NCBI GenBank assembly: GCA_934193515.1
Contig: CAKPVJ010000029.1
Location: forward strand, 1-27,679
From: an uncultured Megasphaera sp.
Lineage (GTDB): Bacteria; Bacillota; Negativicutes; Veillonellales; Megasphaeraceae
Reading direction: 5' to 3'
Length of the DNA stretch: 27,679 nt
Positions within the stretch are counted from its first letter, which is position 1. Each line of letters opens with the position of its first letter. The position numbers and the translations under genes were made by a program. Of the stretch, positions 14,439-22,598 are shown one piece after another. Below the pieces are notes generated by a model, which was not told the origin of the DNA, did no database searches, and worked only from the letters and a program-made list of their open reading frames with translations.

Positions 14439-15500
14439 ATGTATGTAGCTATGAAGCACATAGAAAAACACTATGGAACATTTAAAGCCTCAGATGATGT
14501 GAGCTTTGGCATAGAGAAAGGAAAGCTGGTAGCGTTGCTGGGGCCGAGCGGCAGCGGTAAAACAACGATTCTGCGGATGCTTGCCGGACTGGAATATCCA
14601 GACAGCGGCGATATTTTCATCAATAACCGACGCATCAACAACATTCCGGCTGCCAAACGGGGGATTGGCTTTGTATTTCAAAATTATGCATTATTCAGAT
14701 ATATGACTGTTTTTGATAATGTTGCCTTTGGGCTGACTATCCAAAAACGGCCGAAAAAAGAGATAGAAGAGCGGGTGCAGTACCTGATTCAGCTCGTCGG
14801 TTTGTCGGGCATGGACACACGCTATCCCAATCAGCTGTCCGGCGGCCAGCGGCAGCGCGTGGCCTTTGCCAGAGCATTGGCTCCCAATCCGCAGGTATTG
14901 CTGCTGGATGAACCGTTTGCGGCCATTGATGCCAAAGTACGGCAGGGTCTTCGCAACTGGCTGAAAGAAACGATTCATCGTGTGGGCATTACGAGTATTT
15001 TTGTTACCCATGACCAGGAAGAAGCCGTCGAGGTAGCTGATGAAATTATTGTCACCAATCACGGGCGCATCGAACAAGTCGGGACGCCGCAGGAAATATA
15101 CAAAACCCCGCAGACGCCGTTTGTTGCCCAGTTTATCGGCAATTCAACTATTGTAGACAATTACAGCAAACTCAAAGGTTTTGCGTTTATCCAGGGAGCC
15201 GATCAAGCTGTTATCCGGCCGGAATTTGTCAAAATATATAAAAAAGGAACCCTGCAGCAATATGGCAGTGCCGCTGAAGAAGGAACCGTCGAAACCATCG
15301 TGTTCCGCGGCAATCATCTGGATGTTTCCATTCGCATCAAAGGATTGCTGGTCCATGGCGAATACTCTATGGATGCGGCGTCTCTGGCTGTCGGAGAAAC
15401 GGTGCAGGTGCTTATTTACCGGCTGTATATTTTTGATAAAGAACGAACGTATCTGACAGAAAACAGTGCGATGAAAGCAGATAACGTATTTTATATTTAA
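14439..15500 (+). CDS. cysA: Sulfate ABC transporter ATP-binding protein CysA
   Basis: This ATPase powers sulfate import through CysTW. The 353-residue protein has Walker A GPSGSGKT (35-42), the Q-loop (FQNYALF), signature LSGGQRQR (133-140), Walker B LLLDEP (154-159) and the H-loop THD. A C-terminal accessory domain of about 115 residues begins near 240 and contains VIRPEFV, as in other CysA and MalK-like proteins. AAAGGAGG precedes the ATG. The stop codon is directly followed by the AGGAGG of aprA. Confidence 0.94.
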   Translation: MYVAMKHIEKHYGTFKASDDVSFGIEKGKLVALLGPSGSGKTTILRMLAGLEYPDSGDIFINNRRINNIPAAKRGIGFVFQNYALFRYMTVFDNVAFGLTIQKRPKKEIEERVQYLIQLVGLSGMDTRYPNQLSGGQRQRVAFARALAPNPQVLLLDEPFAAIDAKVRQGLRNWLKETIHRVGITSIFVTHDQEEAVEVADEIIVTNHGRIEQVGTPQEIYKTPQTPFVAQFIGNSTIVDNYSKLKGFAFIQGADQAVIRPEFVKIYKKGTLQQYGSAAEEGTVETIVFRGNHLDVSIRIKGLLVHGEYSMDAASLAVGETVQVLIYRLYIFDKERTYLTENSAMKADNVFYI

Positions 15501-15514
15501 AGGAGGACGTAAGG

Positions 15515-17212
15515 GTGCAGATAGAAAAGCGGCAAATTCTTCATACAGATGTTTTGATTATTGGCGGCGGCACAGCTGGGTGTTATGCGGCATTGACGCT
15601 GCATGAACGGATCCATGCCAACGTGATTATTGCAGAAAAGGCCAATATACGGCGCAGCGGCTGTCTGGCAGCCGGCGTAAATGCGTTGAATGCCTATATT
15701 ACCAAAGGCCATACGCCGCAGTTTTATGTTGACTATGCCAAGCAGGATGCGGAAGGAATTGTACGCGATGACTTGCTGTTGTCTATGGCCAAACGCTTGA
15801 ATGCCGTAACCCGCCGCTTAGAGGAATTGGGTCTTGTGATTCTTAAAGATGAACAGGGAGAGTATGTCACGCGCGGCAGCCGCAATATCAAAATCAACGG
15901 CGAAAACATTAAACCGATTTTGGCGGATGCCGTGAAAAAGCTGGAACGAGTGCAGGTCATCAACCATTTGAATATAACGGATTACCTTGTCAAAGAGAAC
16001 CGTATATTAGGCGCCTTTGGCTTTAGTATTGCCGACGGCACGGCATATGAAATTCGTGCGAAATCCGTGATTTGTGCTACTGGCGGCGCGTCTGGCTTGT
16101 ACCGGCCTAATAATCCGGGATTTTCCCGCCATAAAATGTGGTATTCCCCATTTAACACCGGTGCCGGTTACGCCATGGGAATCCGGGCCGGCGCGGAAAT
16201 GACGACCTTTGAAATGCGGTTTATTGCCTTGCGATGCAAAGACACGATTGCGCCGACCGGAACGATTGCCCAAGGAGTCGGGGCCAAACAGATCAATGCC
16301 CGCGGCGAAGTGTATGAAAGCCGGTATGGCCTGACGACGTCACAGCGCTTGTACGGTACGGTCAAAGAAACGCAGGAAGGCCGGGGCCCCTGTTACTTGC
16401 AGACCCGGGGAATTACGCCGCAGCAGGATACGGCCTTATTCAAAGCCTATTTGAATATGGCTCCTAGCCAGACATTAAAGTGGATAGAAGACGGGAAAAA
16501 GCCCAGTCAGCAGAATGTAGAAATCGAAGGGACAGAACCGTATGTCGTAGGCGGCCATACAGCCAGCGGCTACTGGGTCGATACGCAGCGGGAAACGACG
16601 ATTCACCATCTCTATGCAGCCGGCGACGTAGCTGGCGGCTGTCCGCAAAAATATGTTACCGGCGCGTTAGCAGAAGGGGAAATCGCAGTCCAAGCGATTG
16701 CCAAAAGCCGGGTACTGCAGGAAGACGTTTTGCTGTCTAAAGAAGAAGAACAAGCTCTTCTTGCTGCGAAAATCGAAGAATATACCGGCTTTTTGCAGCA
16801 GGATCGCGCGTTGTTTACGACAGAACAACTAGAAGAAGCCATGCAGAAAATCATGGATGCCTATGCCGGCGGCATTGGCAGTCAGTATCAATACAATGAA
16901 AACCAACTGGAACTGGCAAAAGAAAAAATCGCGCAGATTGAAGCACTTAGCCAGCATCTTCATGCGGATACGCTGCATGAACTGATGTTTATTTATGAAC
17001 TGAAAGACAGGCTGACGGTCTGCCAGGTATTGATTGCCCATCTAAAAGCCCGCAAGGAAACAAGATGGCATTGCTTTGCCGAAAATTTGGATTATCCGGA
17101 AAAACGAAATGAATGGTTGAAATATGTCAATTCCAAACAAATAAACGGAACGATTCATATGATATATCGAGACCTTGTACAAGGAGATGTACGTTATGAG
17201 CATACGCATTAA
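15515..17212 (+). CDS. aprA: Adenylylsulfate (APS) reductase alpha subunit, AprA type
   Basis: This FAD enzyme reduces APS to sulfite and AMP with its iron-sulfur partner AprB. The 565-residue protein belongs to the fumarate reductase / APS reductase flavoprotein superfamily. Residues 13-27 (VLIIGGGTAGCYAAL) are the FAD fold, RRSGCLAAGVNALNAYI is the typical AprA follow-on, and GGHTASGYWVD and AAGDVAGGCPQKYVTGALAEG close the FAD site. Translation starts at GTG, supported by AGGAGG at 15501-15506. The coding end overlaps aprB by 17 bases. Placement between the sulfate importer and cysDN argues for a role in assimilation. Another flavoprotein reductase is conceivable, but the AprB partner makes it unlikely. 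Confidence 0.87.
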   Translation: MQIEKRQILHTDVLIIGGGTAGCYAALTLHERIHANVIIAEKANIRRSGCLAAGVNALNAYITKGHTPQFYVDYAKQDAEGIVRDDLLLSMAKRLNAVTRRLEELGLVILKDEQGEYVTRGSRNIKINGENIKPILADAVKKLERVQVINHLNITDYLVKENRILGAFGFSIADGTAYEIRAKSVICATGGASGLYRPNNPGFSRHKMWYSPFNTGAGYAMGIRAGAEMTTFEMRFIALRCKDTIAPTGTIAQGVGAKQINARGEVYESRYGLTTSQRLYGTVKETQEGRGPCYLQTRGITPQQDTALFKAYLNMAPSQTLKWIEDGKKPSQQNVEIEGTEPYVVGGHTASGYWVDTQRETTIHHLYAAGDVAGGCPQKYVTGALAEGEIAVQAIAKSRVLQEDVLLSKEEEQALLAAKIEEYTGFLQQDRALFTTEQLEEAMQKIMDAYAGGIGSQYQYNENQLELAKEKIAQIEALSQHLHADTLHELMFIYELKDRLTVCQVLIAHLKARKETRWHCFAENLDYPEKRNEWLKYVNSKQINGTIHMIYRDLVQGDVRYEHTH

Positions 17213-17510
17213 ACAAGAAACATGTATTGGCTGCGGCCAATGCATCGATGTCTGTCCGGGCAGCTTGATTGGCCGGGACGCAGACGGCAAGGCACAGATG
17301 CAGTACCCCAAAGACTGCTGGGGCTGTGTATCCTGCGTCAAAGAGTGCCCTGTCGGGGCCATTGATTTTTATCTTGGTGCCGATATGGGCGGCCGCGGCA
17401 GTACGATGCATACCGTCAAAGAAGGCCGCTTCACCCATTGGTGCGTTCAGCTGCCGACAGGAGAAGAGAAATCCATTACTGTCGATGCTGAAGAAGCAAA
17501 CACATATTAA
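17196..17510 (+). CDS. aprB: APS reductase beta subunit, two-cluster ferredoxin (AprB type)
   Basis: This protein feeds electrons to AprA through two [4Fe-4S] clusters. The 104-residue protein has CIGCGQCIDVCPG (Cys10, 13, 16, 20) and CWGCVSCVKECPVGAI (Cys41, 44, 47, 51), the AprB arrangement. It is shorter than dissimilatory AprB proteins of about 150 residues and lacks most of their C-terminal tail. An earlier in-frame ATG at 17175 lies inside aprA before AAGGAG (17181-17186), so I choose the ATG at 17196. The overlap with aprA implies coupled synthesis. No membrane electron-donor genes such as qmoABC are nearby, so the electron source is unknown. Confidence 0.85.
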   Translation: MSIRIKQETCIGCGQCIDVCPGSLIGRDADGKAQMQYPKDCWGCVSCVKECPVGAIDFYLGADMGGRGSTMHTVKEGRFTHWCVQLPTGEEKSITVDAEEANTY

Positions 17511-17527
17511 TTACTAGGAGGCATATT

Positions 17528-18427
17528 ATGAGTGAACTATCTCATCTCGACAAGTTAGAGGCAGAAGCCATTTATATTATTCGCGAAGTAGCTGCAGAAT
17601 GTGAAAAACCAGTCATGCTCTATTCGATAGGCAAAGACAGCTCGGTCATGCTTCATTTGGCCCGCAAGGCGTTTTACCCGGAAAAACCGCCGTTTCCGTT
17701 TTTGCATGTCAATACGACGTGGAAATTTAAAGAAATGATTCGGTTTCGTGATGAAACGATGAAAAAATACGGCCTGCAGCTGATTGAATACATCAACCAG
17801 GAAGGGGTCAAGCAAGGCGTAAATCCCTTTGATTACGGTGCAGCCTATACAGACATCATGAAGACGCAGGCATTAAAACAAGCACTGCGCAAATATGGTT
17901 TTACGGCAGCCTTTGGCGGCGGCCGCCGGGATGAAGAAAAATCCCGTGCCAAAGAACGAATTTTTTCATTCCGCAATGAAGCACAAGCTTGGGACCCTAA
18001 AAACCAGCGCCCGGAAATGTGGAAACTGTACAATACGCACATCCACAAAGGCGAAAGCATGCGTGTCTTTCCGATTTCCAACTGGACGGAAAAAGATATT
18101 TGGCAGTACATCAAACGGGAACAGATTGACATTGTTTCCCTGTACTTTGCCAAAGAACGTCCTTGTGTGTACCGGGACGGCAATATCATTATGGTCGATG
18201 ACGACCGCATGCGCTTAAAACCCGGTGAAAAAATACTGCATAAAAAGATTCGCTTCCGCACGCTGGGGTGTTACCCGCTGACAGGCGGCATTGAATCGGA
18301 TGCGGATACATTGGATGCGATTATTGATGAAACGTTGAGTGCTGTGTCATCTGAACGGACGAGCCGTGTAATCGACAAAGAAGCAGCAGGCAGCATGGAA
18401 CGCAGAAAGAGAGAGGGGTATTTCTAA
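17528..18427 (+). CDS. cysD: Sulfate adenylyltransferase subunit 2 (CysD)
   Basis: With CysN it forms ATP sulfurylase, which makes APS from sulfate and ATP. The 299-residue protein has the PP-loop YSIGKDSSVMLHLARKAF (starting at residue 32), HVNTTWKFKEMIRFRD, FGGGRRDEEKSRAKER and FPISNWTEKDIWQYI, all typical of CysD. The C-terminal part includes RFRTLGCYPLTGG. AGGAGG (17516-17521) precedes the ATG. Its TAA stop is one base before the cysN ATG. Since APS reductase lies immediately upstream, APS made here can be reduced directly without an APS kinase. Confidence 0.94.
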   Translation: MSELSHLDKLEAEAIYIIREVAAECEKPVMLYSIGKDSSVMLHLARKAFYPEKPPFPFLHVNTTWKFKEMIRFRDETMKKYGLQLIEYINQEGVKQGVNPFDYGAAYTDIMKTQALKQALRKYGFTAAFGGGRRDEEKSRAKERIFSFRNEAQAWDPKNQRPEMWKLYNTHIHKGESMRVFPISNWTEKDIWQYIKREQIDIVSLYFAKERPCVYRDGNIIMVDDDRMRLKPGEKILHKKIRFRTLGCYPLTGGIESDADTLDAIIDETLSAVSSERTSRVIDKEAAGSMERRKREGYF

Positions 18428-18428
18428 T

Positions 18429-19298
18429 ATGAACAGAAACGGAAATGGGTTATTAAAATTTATTACATGCGGCAGTGTTGATGACGGTAAATCGACACTG
18501 ATTGGCCATTTGCTGTATGATGCCAAGCTGTTGTATGCCGATCAAAAGAAAGCTTTGGAATTGGAAAGCAAGGTCGGCAGCCGCGGCAGCGCTATTGACT
18601 ATTTGCTGCTCTTGGACGGCCTAATGGCAGAACGAGAACAGGGTATTACGATTGACGTAGCCTATCGGTATTTTAGTACGGACAACCGCAGTTTTATCGT
18701 AGCAGATACACCGGGACATGAAGAATATACGAGAAATATGGCCGTAGGCGCTTCGTTTGCCGATTTGGCAATTATCCTGCTGGATGCGACGAAGGGCGTA
18801 TTGGTACAGACACGCCGCCATGCCCGTATTTGTGCTCTCATGGGGATTCAGTACTTTATTTTTGCTGTCAATAAGATGGATTTGGCGCACTATGATGAAG
18901 CTCGTTTCCATGAAATCGCAGCACAAATTGAAGAACTGCGCCAGGAATTGGGACTGAAGCACGTCATTTTGATTCCTGTATCGGCAACAGAAGGGGATAA
19001 TGTTACTAAGGCATCAGAAAACATGCCCTGGTATCAAGGCCCTGCTATCCTGCCGTATTTGGAAACCGTCGATGTAGAAGAAAATCAGGAAGAAGGGTTT
19101 TACCTGCCGATTCAGCGTGTCTGCCGCCCTAACCATACATTCCGTGGATTCCAGGGAGAAATTGAAAGCGGTACGCTGACTGTAGGCGATACGATTACGA
19201 CGCTTCCCAGCCGGGAAGAAGCCAATGTCAAATCGATTCTCATTGGTTTTGATACGTGCCAGAAAGCCGTAAAAGGATACAGCTGGACAGAGAAGTAG
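18429..19298 (+). pseudogene. cysN: Sulfate adenylyltransferase subunit 1 (CysN), N-terminal part, frameshifted
   Basis: CysN is the GTPase that drives CysD. This part encodes the GTPase domain: GSVDDGKST (15-23), DTPGHEEYTRNM (93-104) and NKMD (148-151), then domain 2 (VCRPNHTFRGFQGEIESG). The reading frame runs to a TAG at 19296-19298, truncating the protein in domain 2. After Ala-Val-Lys-Gly (19266-19277) the family continues x-x-V-T-I-x-L-D-x-E-V-D-V-S-R-G. The next frame resumes with Ile-Gln-Leu-Asp-Arg-Glu-Val-Asp from 19277, so about 13 bases (four codons plus one) are missing. The 3' half continues at 19375-20106. Confidence 0.85.
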
Positions 19299-19374
19299 AT
19301 GTGTCCCGCGGCTGTGTATTTACCAAACAGACAGACATACCGCTCAGCCAAAAATTACGGCTACCCTGCTTTGG

Positions 19375-20106
19375 ATGGATGCTGAAGATTTGATTATAGG
19401 CAAAGAATATCTGGTAAAAGTAGGCACCAAGGAAATTGTCGGCGTACTGACCGATATCAAACATAAAATTGACGTGAACACCGGTGCGTATTTAGCAGCT
19501 ACGCATTTGACGAAAAACGAAATGGCTGTCTGCACGATTTTTGTACAAGAACCGATTGTCGTCGATGTCTTTTCCCATCACCGCACGCTGGGTGAACTGA
19601 TTCTTATCGACCGCGTAACCAATATGACATCGGCCTGCGGCGTTGTGGTGGATACCAATAATGCCAATACAGACTACACGTTTGTTCAGGGACACCTGAA
19701 AGGACGCGGTGATATTTTTGAAGAGTTCTTCTATGGCGTACAGAGCCTGAATATCAATAAAGTAAAACCGGCACAGCGTCAATACCATGTTGGTGATAGT
19801 ATTCCTGTAGTCGGGAAAACGTATGCATATCCCCATGATTTTGACTGCTTGATTCTGCGGGACCATATCGCTGTAGAAGTGCGAAACGATCAGATTCAAG
19901 CGATTTGTTCGCTCGATGACTATACGTATACAGGCAAACCATTGATTAATGGCCGCGGCTTTGCCATTCAGGTCAACAGTCCGGCTGCTTTCGCCCAATT
20001 CATGAATGAATATCAACATACCGGCGAAAATCCGGATGCAGAATTGTTTGAAACTTGGATGGATTTCGATACGTACCGCACGATTAAATTCCAAAATGAT
20101 TTTTAA
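19375..20106 (+). pseudogene. cysN: CysN C-terminal part, out of frame with the GTPase half
   Basis: This fragment carries the rest of CysN: the domain 3 beta barrel (LLWMDAEDLIIGKEYLVK to LGELILIDRVTNMTSACGVV), then a C-terminal extension of about 135 residues. A second frame change separates it from the DREVDVSRGCVF segment. Between 19331 and 19354 one base is missing; restoring a sixth A in the A run at 19350-19354 would give SQKITATLLWMD. The ATG at 19375 is internal to the ancestral gene and has no good ribosome site. With both gaps repaired, the gene would be 564 codons, an intact CysN of 563 residues. The extension is not an APS kinase. As given, no functional CysN is expected. Confidence 0.85.
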
Positions 20107-20153
20107 TGAATTGCCTATATAGCATGCGGCACAAACATAAAAAATATCAATCT

Positions 20154-20203
20154 TTTTCTTCAAAGGTTTTACGTTTGATGTTTGAAGAAAATATTTTCGT
20201 TTT
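20154..20203. terminator. Hairpin after cysN, weak terminator
   Basis: TTTTCTTCAAA (20154-20164) and TTTGAAGAAAA (20181-20191) are exact inverted 11-mers. TATTTTCGTTTTA follows on the plus strand. The stem is AT-rich, so on its own it is a weak terminator. Confidence 0.45.
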
Positions 20204-20237
20204 ATGCTGTAAATACTGCAAACTGTAAACTGCAGGC

Positions 20238-20270
20238 AAAAGGGAGGCACCGTTTCGTGTGCCTTCTTTT
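20238..20270 (+). terminator. Terminator downstream of cysN
   Basis: Positions 20239-20250 (ending GGGAGGCAC) pair with GTGCCTTCTTTT (20259-20270) around an 8-nt loop, with a U-rich end. It closes the sulfate operon. The reverse strand also ends in CTCCCTTTT, so it could work in both directions. Confidence 0.7.
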
Positions 20271-20600
20271 CGTCTGTCTGCATTGTCAGGTCGGCGTGCA
20301 TCTTGAATGTACTTTCCGTATGCCTGACAGTATATGGAAGACAATAATACATGATGGTACAAGCATAAAATTACCATAAATAATTCATAAAAATAACGAA
20401 TAAATAGGGATTGGAGAATGTAGAATGCGTCCGGAATATATGGAAATTTGGCATAGAAGTATACAAAATTTATATAAAAATTAAAAATACAGAAAAAATA
20501 AAGAAAATTTTCATATACGCATAAAAATATTAGTACGTAAAACGCATAATGTCGTATGAGTATTTTTTATTTTATATAAAAATATAACTTTTTACAGTGT
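20271..20600. other. AT-rich intergenic region without a confident gene
   Basis: No gene is supported. A possible 19-codon reading frame (20425-20484, beginning MRPEYMEIWHRS) follows GGAG at a plausible distance but is too short to call. TGTCAGG (20284-20290) and CCTGACA (20323-20329) form an inverted pair. An AT-rich 15-bp stem with one mismatch (20523-20537 with 20553-20567), followed by Ts, could be a weak terminator protecting the cstA promoter. Confidence 0.4.
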
Positions 20601-20618
20601 GGACGGCTGGCTGTATAG

Positions 20619-20647
20619 TTGACATACCTACTCAATGGTGCTAAATT
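20619..20647 (+). promoter_or_regulatory. Promoter of cstA
   Basis: A perfect TTGACA (20619-20624) is followed by a 17-bp spacer and TAAATT (20642-20647). The palindrome TGCTAA-A-TTAGCA (20639-20651) is centred on the -10 box and may be an operator. Confidence 0.6.
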
Positions 20648-20653
20648 AGCATA

Positions 20654-20769
20654 TACAAAGCAATGCAATGCGGATTTTGCAAGGTATTGGTTATTATAGT
20701 AGTGCATAAATAATTTTCTTTTCAAGCACCGTACTTGCTAATGACTTTGTATATAGTTATGTTAGGAGG
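20654..20769 (+). promoter_or_regulatory. Structured 5' leader of cstA, candidate regulatory RNA
   Basis: The predicted transcript begins near 20654 with ACAAAG, which pairs with CTTTGT near 20745-20750; the DNA complementarity extends to 10 bp (20651-20660 with 20745-20754). Inside, GCAAG (20679-20683) can pair with CTTGC (20734-20738) and GTGC (20702-20705) with GCAC (20726-20729). A rival hairpin, TGCAA (20664-20668) with TTGCA (20677-20681), would exclude the second stem. It does not match any riboswitch class I know. Confidence 0.35.
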
Positions 20770-20777
20770 AATTAGTC

Positions 20778-22469
20778 ATGAATGGTGTTGTTTTAGTAGT
20801 ATGTGCTATTGTCATTCTGGCAGTAGCCTATCGGTTCTACGGCAGATGGCTGGCTAAAACGTGGGGAATCGATCCCAGTGCGTTGACACCGGCTCATCGT
20901 CTGCAGGACGGTCAGGATTATACGCCGTCTTCCAAGTTTACGGTATTTGCCAATCAGTTTTCATCTATTACAGGTGCTGGCCCTGTTACGGGCCCGATTA
21001 TTGCCGCTGCCTACGGCTGGCTGCCGGCTTTCTTGTGGCTGATGTTTGGTTGTGTTTTCTTTGGTGCCGTACAGGACTTTACCGCGTTGTATGCATCCAT
21101 GAAAAATGACGGCAAATCCATGGGCGTGCTGATTGAAAAGTATATTGGCAAAACAGGCCGTCGGTTGTTCTTATTGTTCTGCTGGGTATTCAGCCTGCTC
21201 GTTATTGCTGCATTTGGCGATATTGTTGCCAAGACGTTCAATGGCTTTGCTAAAGACGGTTCGTTGATTCTCCCGAACGCAGCCGCTGCTTCTATTTCTA
21301 TGTTGTTCATTTTCGTAGCTATTGCGTTTGGTCTGTATATCAAAAAATTCAAACCGAGTGAACCTGTTCGATTTGTGATTGCCATTATTTTGCTGATTGC
21401 CATGCTGTATGTCGGTATTGATTTGCCGATTTACTTAGGCGCCAGCACATGGCTTACTATTATTTTTGTTTATATTTTCTTTGCATCCATCATGCCGATG
21501 TGGCTTCTTAAACAGCCTCGCGACTATATCAGCGCGTTCCTGCTCTTGATGATGATTGCCGGCGGCGTAGTAGGTATTTTTATTGCACAGCCGACCATCA
21601 ACATGCCGGCTTTTACACAGTTTAATGTAGGCGGCAAAGATTTGTTCCCGATTTTGTTTATTACCATCGCCTGCGGTGCTGTTTCCGGGTTCCACAGCCT
21701 TGTTTCTTCCGGTACCTCTTCCAAAACATTGGATAATGAAAAAGACTGTGTATTTGTTGGATATGGTTCCATGTGTGTAGAATCCGTTTTAGGTGTTGTA
21801 TCGTTGGTTATTGCCTGCGCAGCTGCTTCCAACGGTCATGTAGCTCAAGGCACACCGTTCCAGATTTTCTCTGGTGCTGTTTCCGGATTCTTCACGATGT
21901 TCGGCCTTTCTCAGACAACGGCTGCCTGCGTAATGACGATGTGCGTATCAGCTTTAGCCTTGACAACACTGGATGCTGTTGGCCGTATTGGCCGTATGTC
22001 CTTCCAGGAATTGTTTGCTGTTGATGAAGGCGAAGAAATGAATGCTATTCAGAAAATCTGCGTCAATAAATATGTCGCAACGATTATTACTTTGGCATTA
22101 GGCTATTTGCTCTGCTTAGGCGGTTATATGAATATTTGGCCGCTGTTTGGTTCAGCAAACCAGCTTCTTGCTGCAATGGTATTGATTTGCCTGACTGTAT
22201 TTTTGAAAATGACAGGCCGGAAGAGCTGGATGCTGTACGCTCCGATGGTTATCATGTTCTGTGTTACGATGACGGCACTTGCTGAATCAGCATATGCATT
22301 AATTATTAAAATTGCGTCCGGCAACTGGACGATTCTGATTGAAGGGCTGCAGTTTGTTCTTGCTATCGCGTTGATGGTATTGGCTGTTTCCATTGCCTGC
22401 CACTGCGGTAAAGAATTGAAAAAAGCAGGTCATGCAGAAGAAAAAGCACAGCCGACAGCGAATCATTAA
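20778..22469 (+). CDS. cstA: CstA-family carbon starvation protein / pyruvate-type transporter
   Basis: CstA and BtsT proteins are inner-membrane carriers; characterised members import pyruvate or peptides. The 563-residue protein is highly hydrophobic, with about 15 membrane segments. It has the family core FANQFSSITGAGPVTGPIIAAAYGW (split by rising helices), GAVQDFTALYASMKNDGKSMG, GFHSLVSSGTSSKTLDNEKD and FGSANQLLAAM. It is shorter than E. coli CstA (about 700 residues) and matches the compact Gram-positive version. AGGAGG lies eight bases before the ATG. It is monocistronic, with a leader and two candidate control sites. No BtsSR-like two-component genes are nearby. The substrate is inferred only. 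Confidence 0.88.
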   Translation: MNGVVLVVCAIVILAVAYRFYGRWLAKTWGIDPSALTPAHRLQDGQDYTPSSKFTVFANQFSSITGAGPVTGPIIAAAYGWLPAFLWLMFGCVFFGAVQDFTALYASMKNDGKSMGVLIEKYIGKTGRRLFLLFCWVFSLLVIAAFGDIVAKTFNGFAKDGSLILPNAAAASISMLFIFVAIAFGLYIKKFKPSEPVRFVIAIILLIAMLYVGIDLPIYLGASTWLTIIFVYIFFASIMPMWLLKQPRDYISAFLLLMMIAGGVVGIFIAQPTINMPAFTQFNVGGKDLFPILFITIACGAVSGFHSLVSSGTSSKTLDNEKDCVFVGYGSMCVESVLGVVSLVIACAAASNGHVAQGTPFQIFSGAVSGFFTMFGLSQTTAACVMTMCVSALALTTLDAVGRIGRMSFQELFAVDEGEEMNAIQKICVNKYVATIITLALGYLLCLGGYMNIWPLFGSANQLLAAMVLICLTVFLKMTGRKSWMLYAPMVIMFCVTMTALAESAYALIIKIASGNWTILIEGLQFVLAIALMVLAVSIACHCGKELKKAGHAEEKAQPTANH

Positions 22470-22489
22470 TCATGTAATATAACTACAAG

Positions 22490-22528
22490 AAGCCAGTCTT
22501 GGAAATTTTTCTAAGGCTGGCTTTTTTA
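22490..22528 (+). terminator. Terminator after cstA
   Basis: AAGCCAG (22490-22496) pairs with CTGGCTT (22517-22523), and the stem continues inward with few wobbles. A run of Ts follows. Confidence 0.9.
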
Positions 22529-22538
22529 TGAACGAATA

Positions 22539-22585
22539 AAAAGCACTGCATATCCATCAAACGGTTGTGGATGTGCAGTGCTTTT
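22539..22585 (-). terminator. Terminator after the DEAD-box helicase gene
   Basis: AAAAGCACTGCATATCCA (22539-22556) pairs with positions 22568-22585, 18 bp with one wobble and an 11-nt loop. On the minus strand it ends in TTTTT, just downstream of the helicase stop codon. It is convergent with the cstA terminator. Confidence 0.85.
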
Positions 22586-22598
22586 GCTTGTCTGGCAG

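Noticed and set aside
15515..17510. aprA-aprB as succinate dehydrogenase/fumarate reductase
   Set aside because: There is no cytochrome b subunit, the iron-sulfur partner has the AprB cysteine pattern, and the genes lie within a sulfate operon.
19275..19354. Programmed ribosomal frameshifting as an explanation for cysN
   Set aside because: Two separate frame changes are needed, no slippery heptamer with a downstream structure is seen, and four conserved residues are missing at the first.
19492..20352. 286-codon reading frame antisense to the cysN 3' part
   Set aside because: It covers the terminator hairpins after cysN, and the plus strand clearly encodes CysN.
20425..20484. 19-codon reading frame with a possible ribosome site
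   Set aside because: It is too short and AT-rich, without a promoter or any other sign of being a gene.
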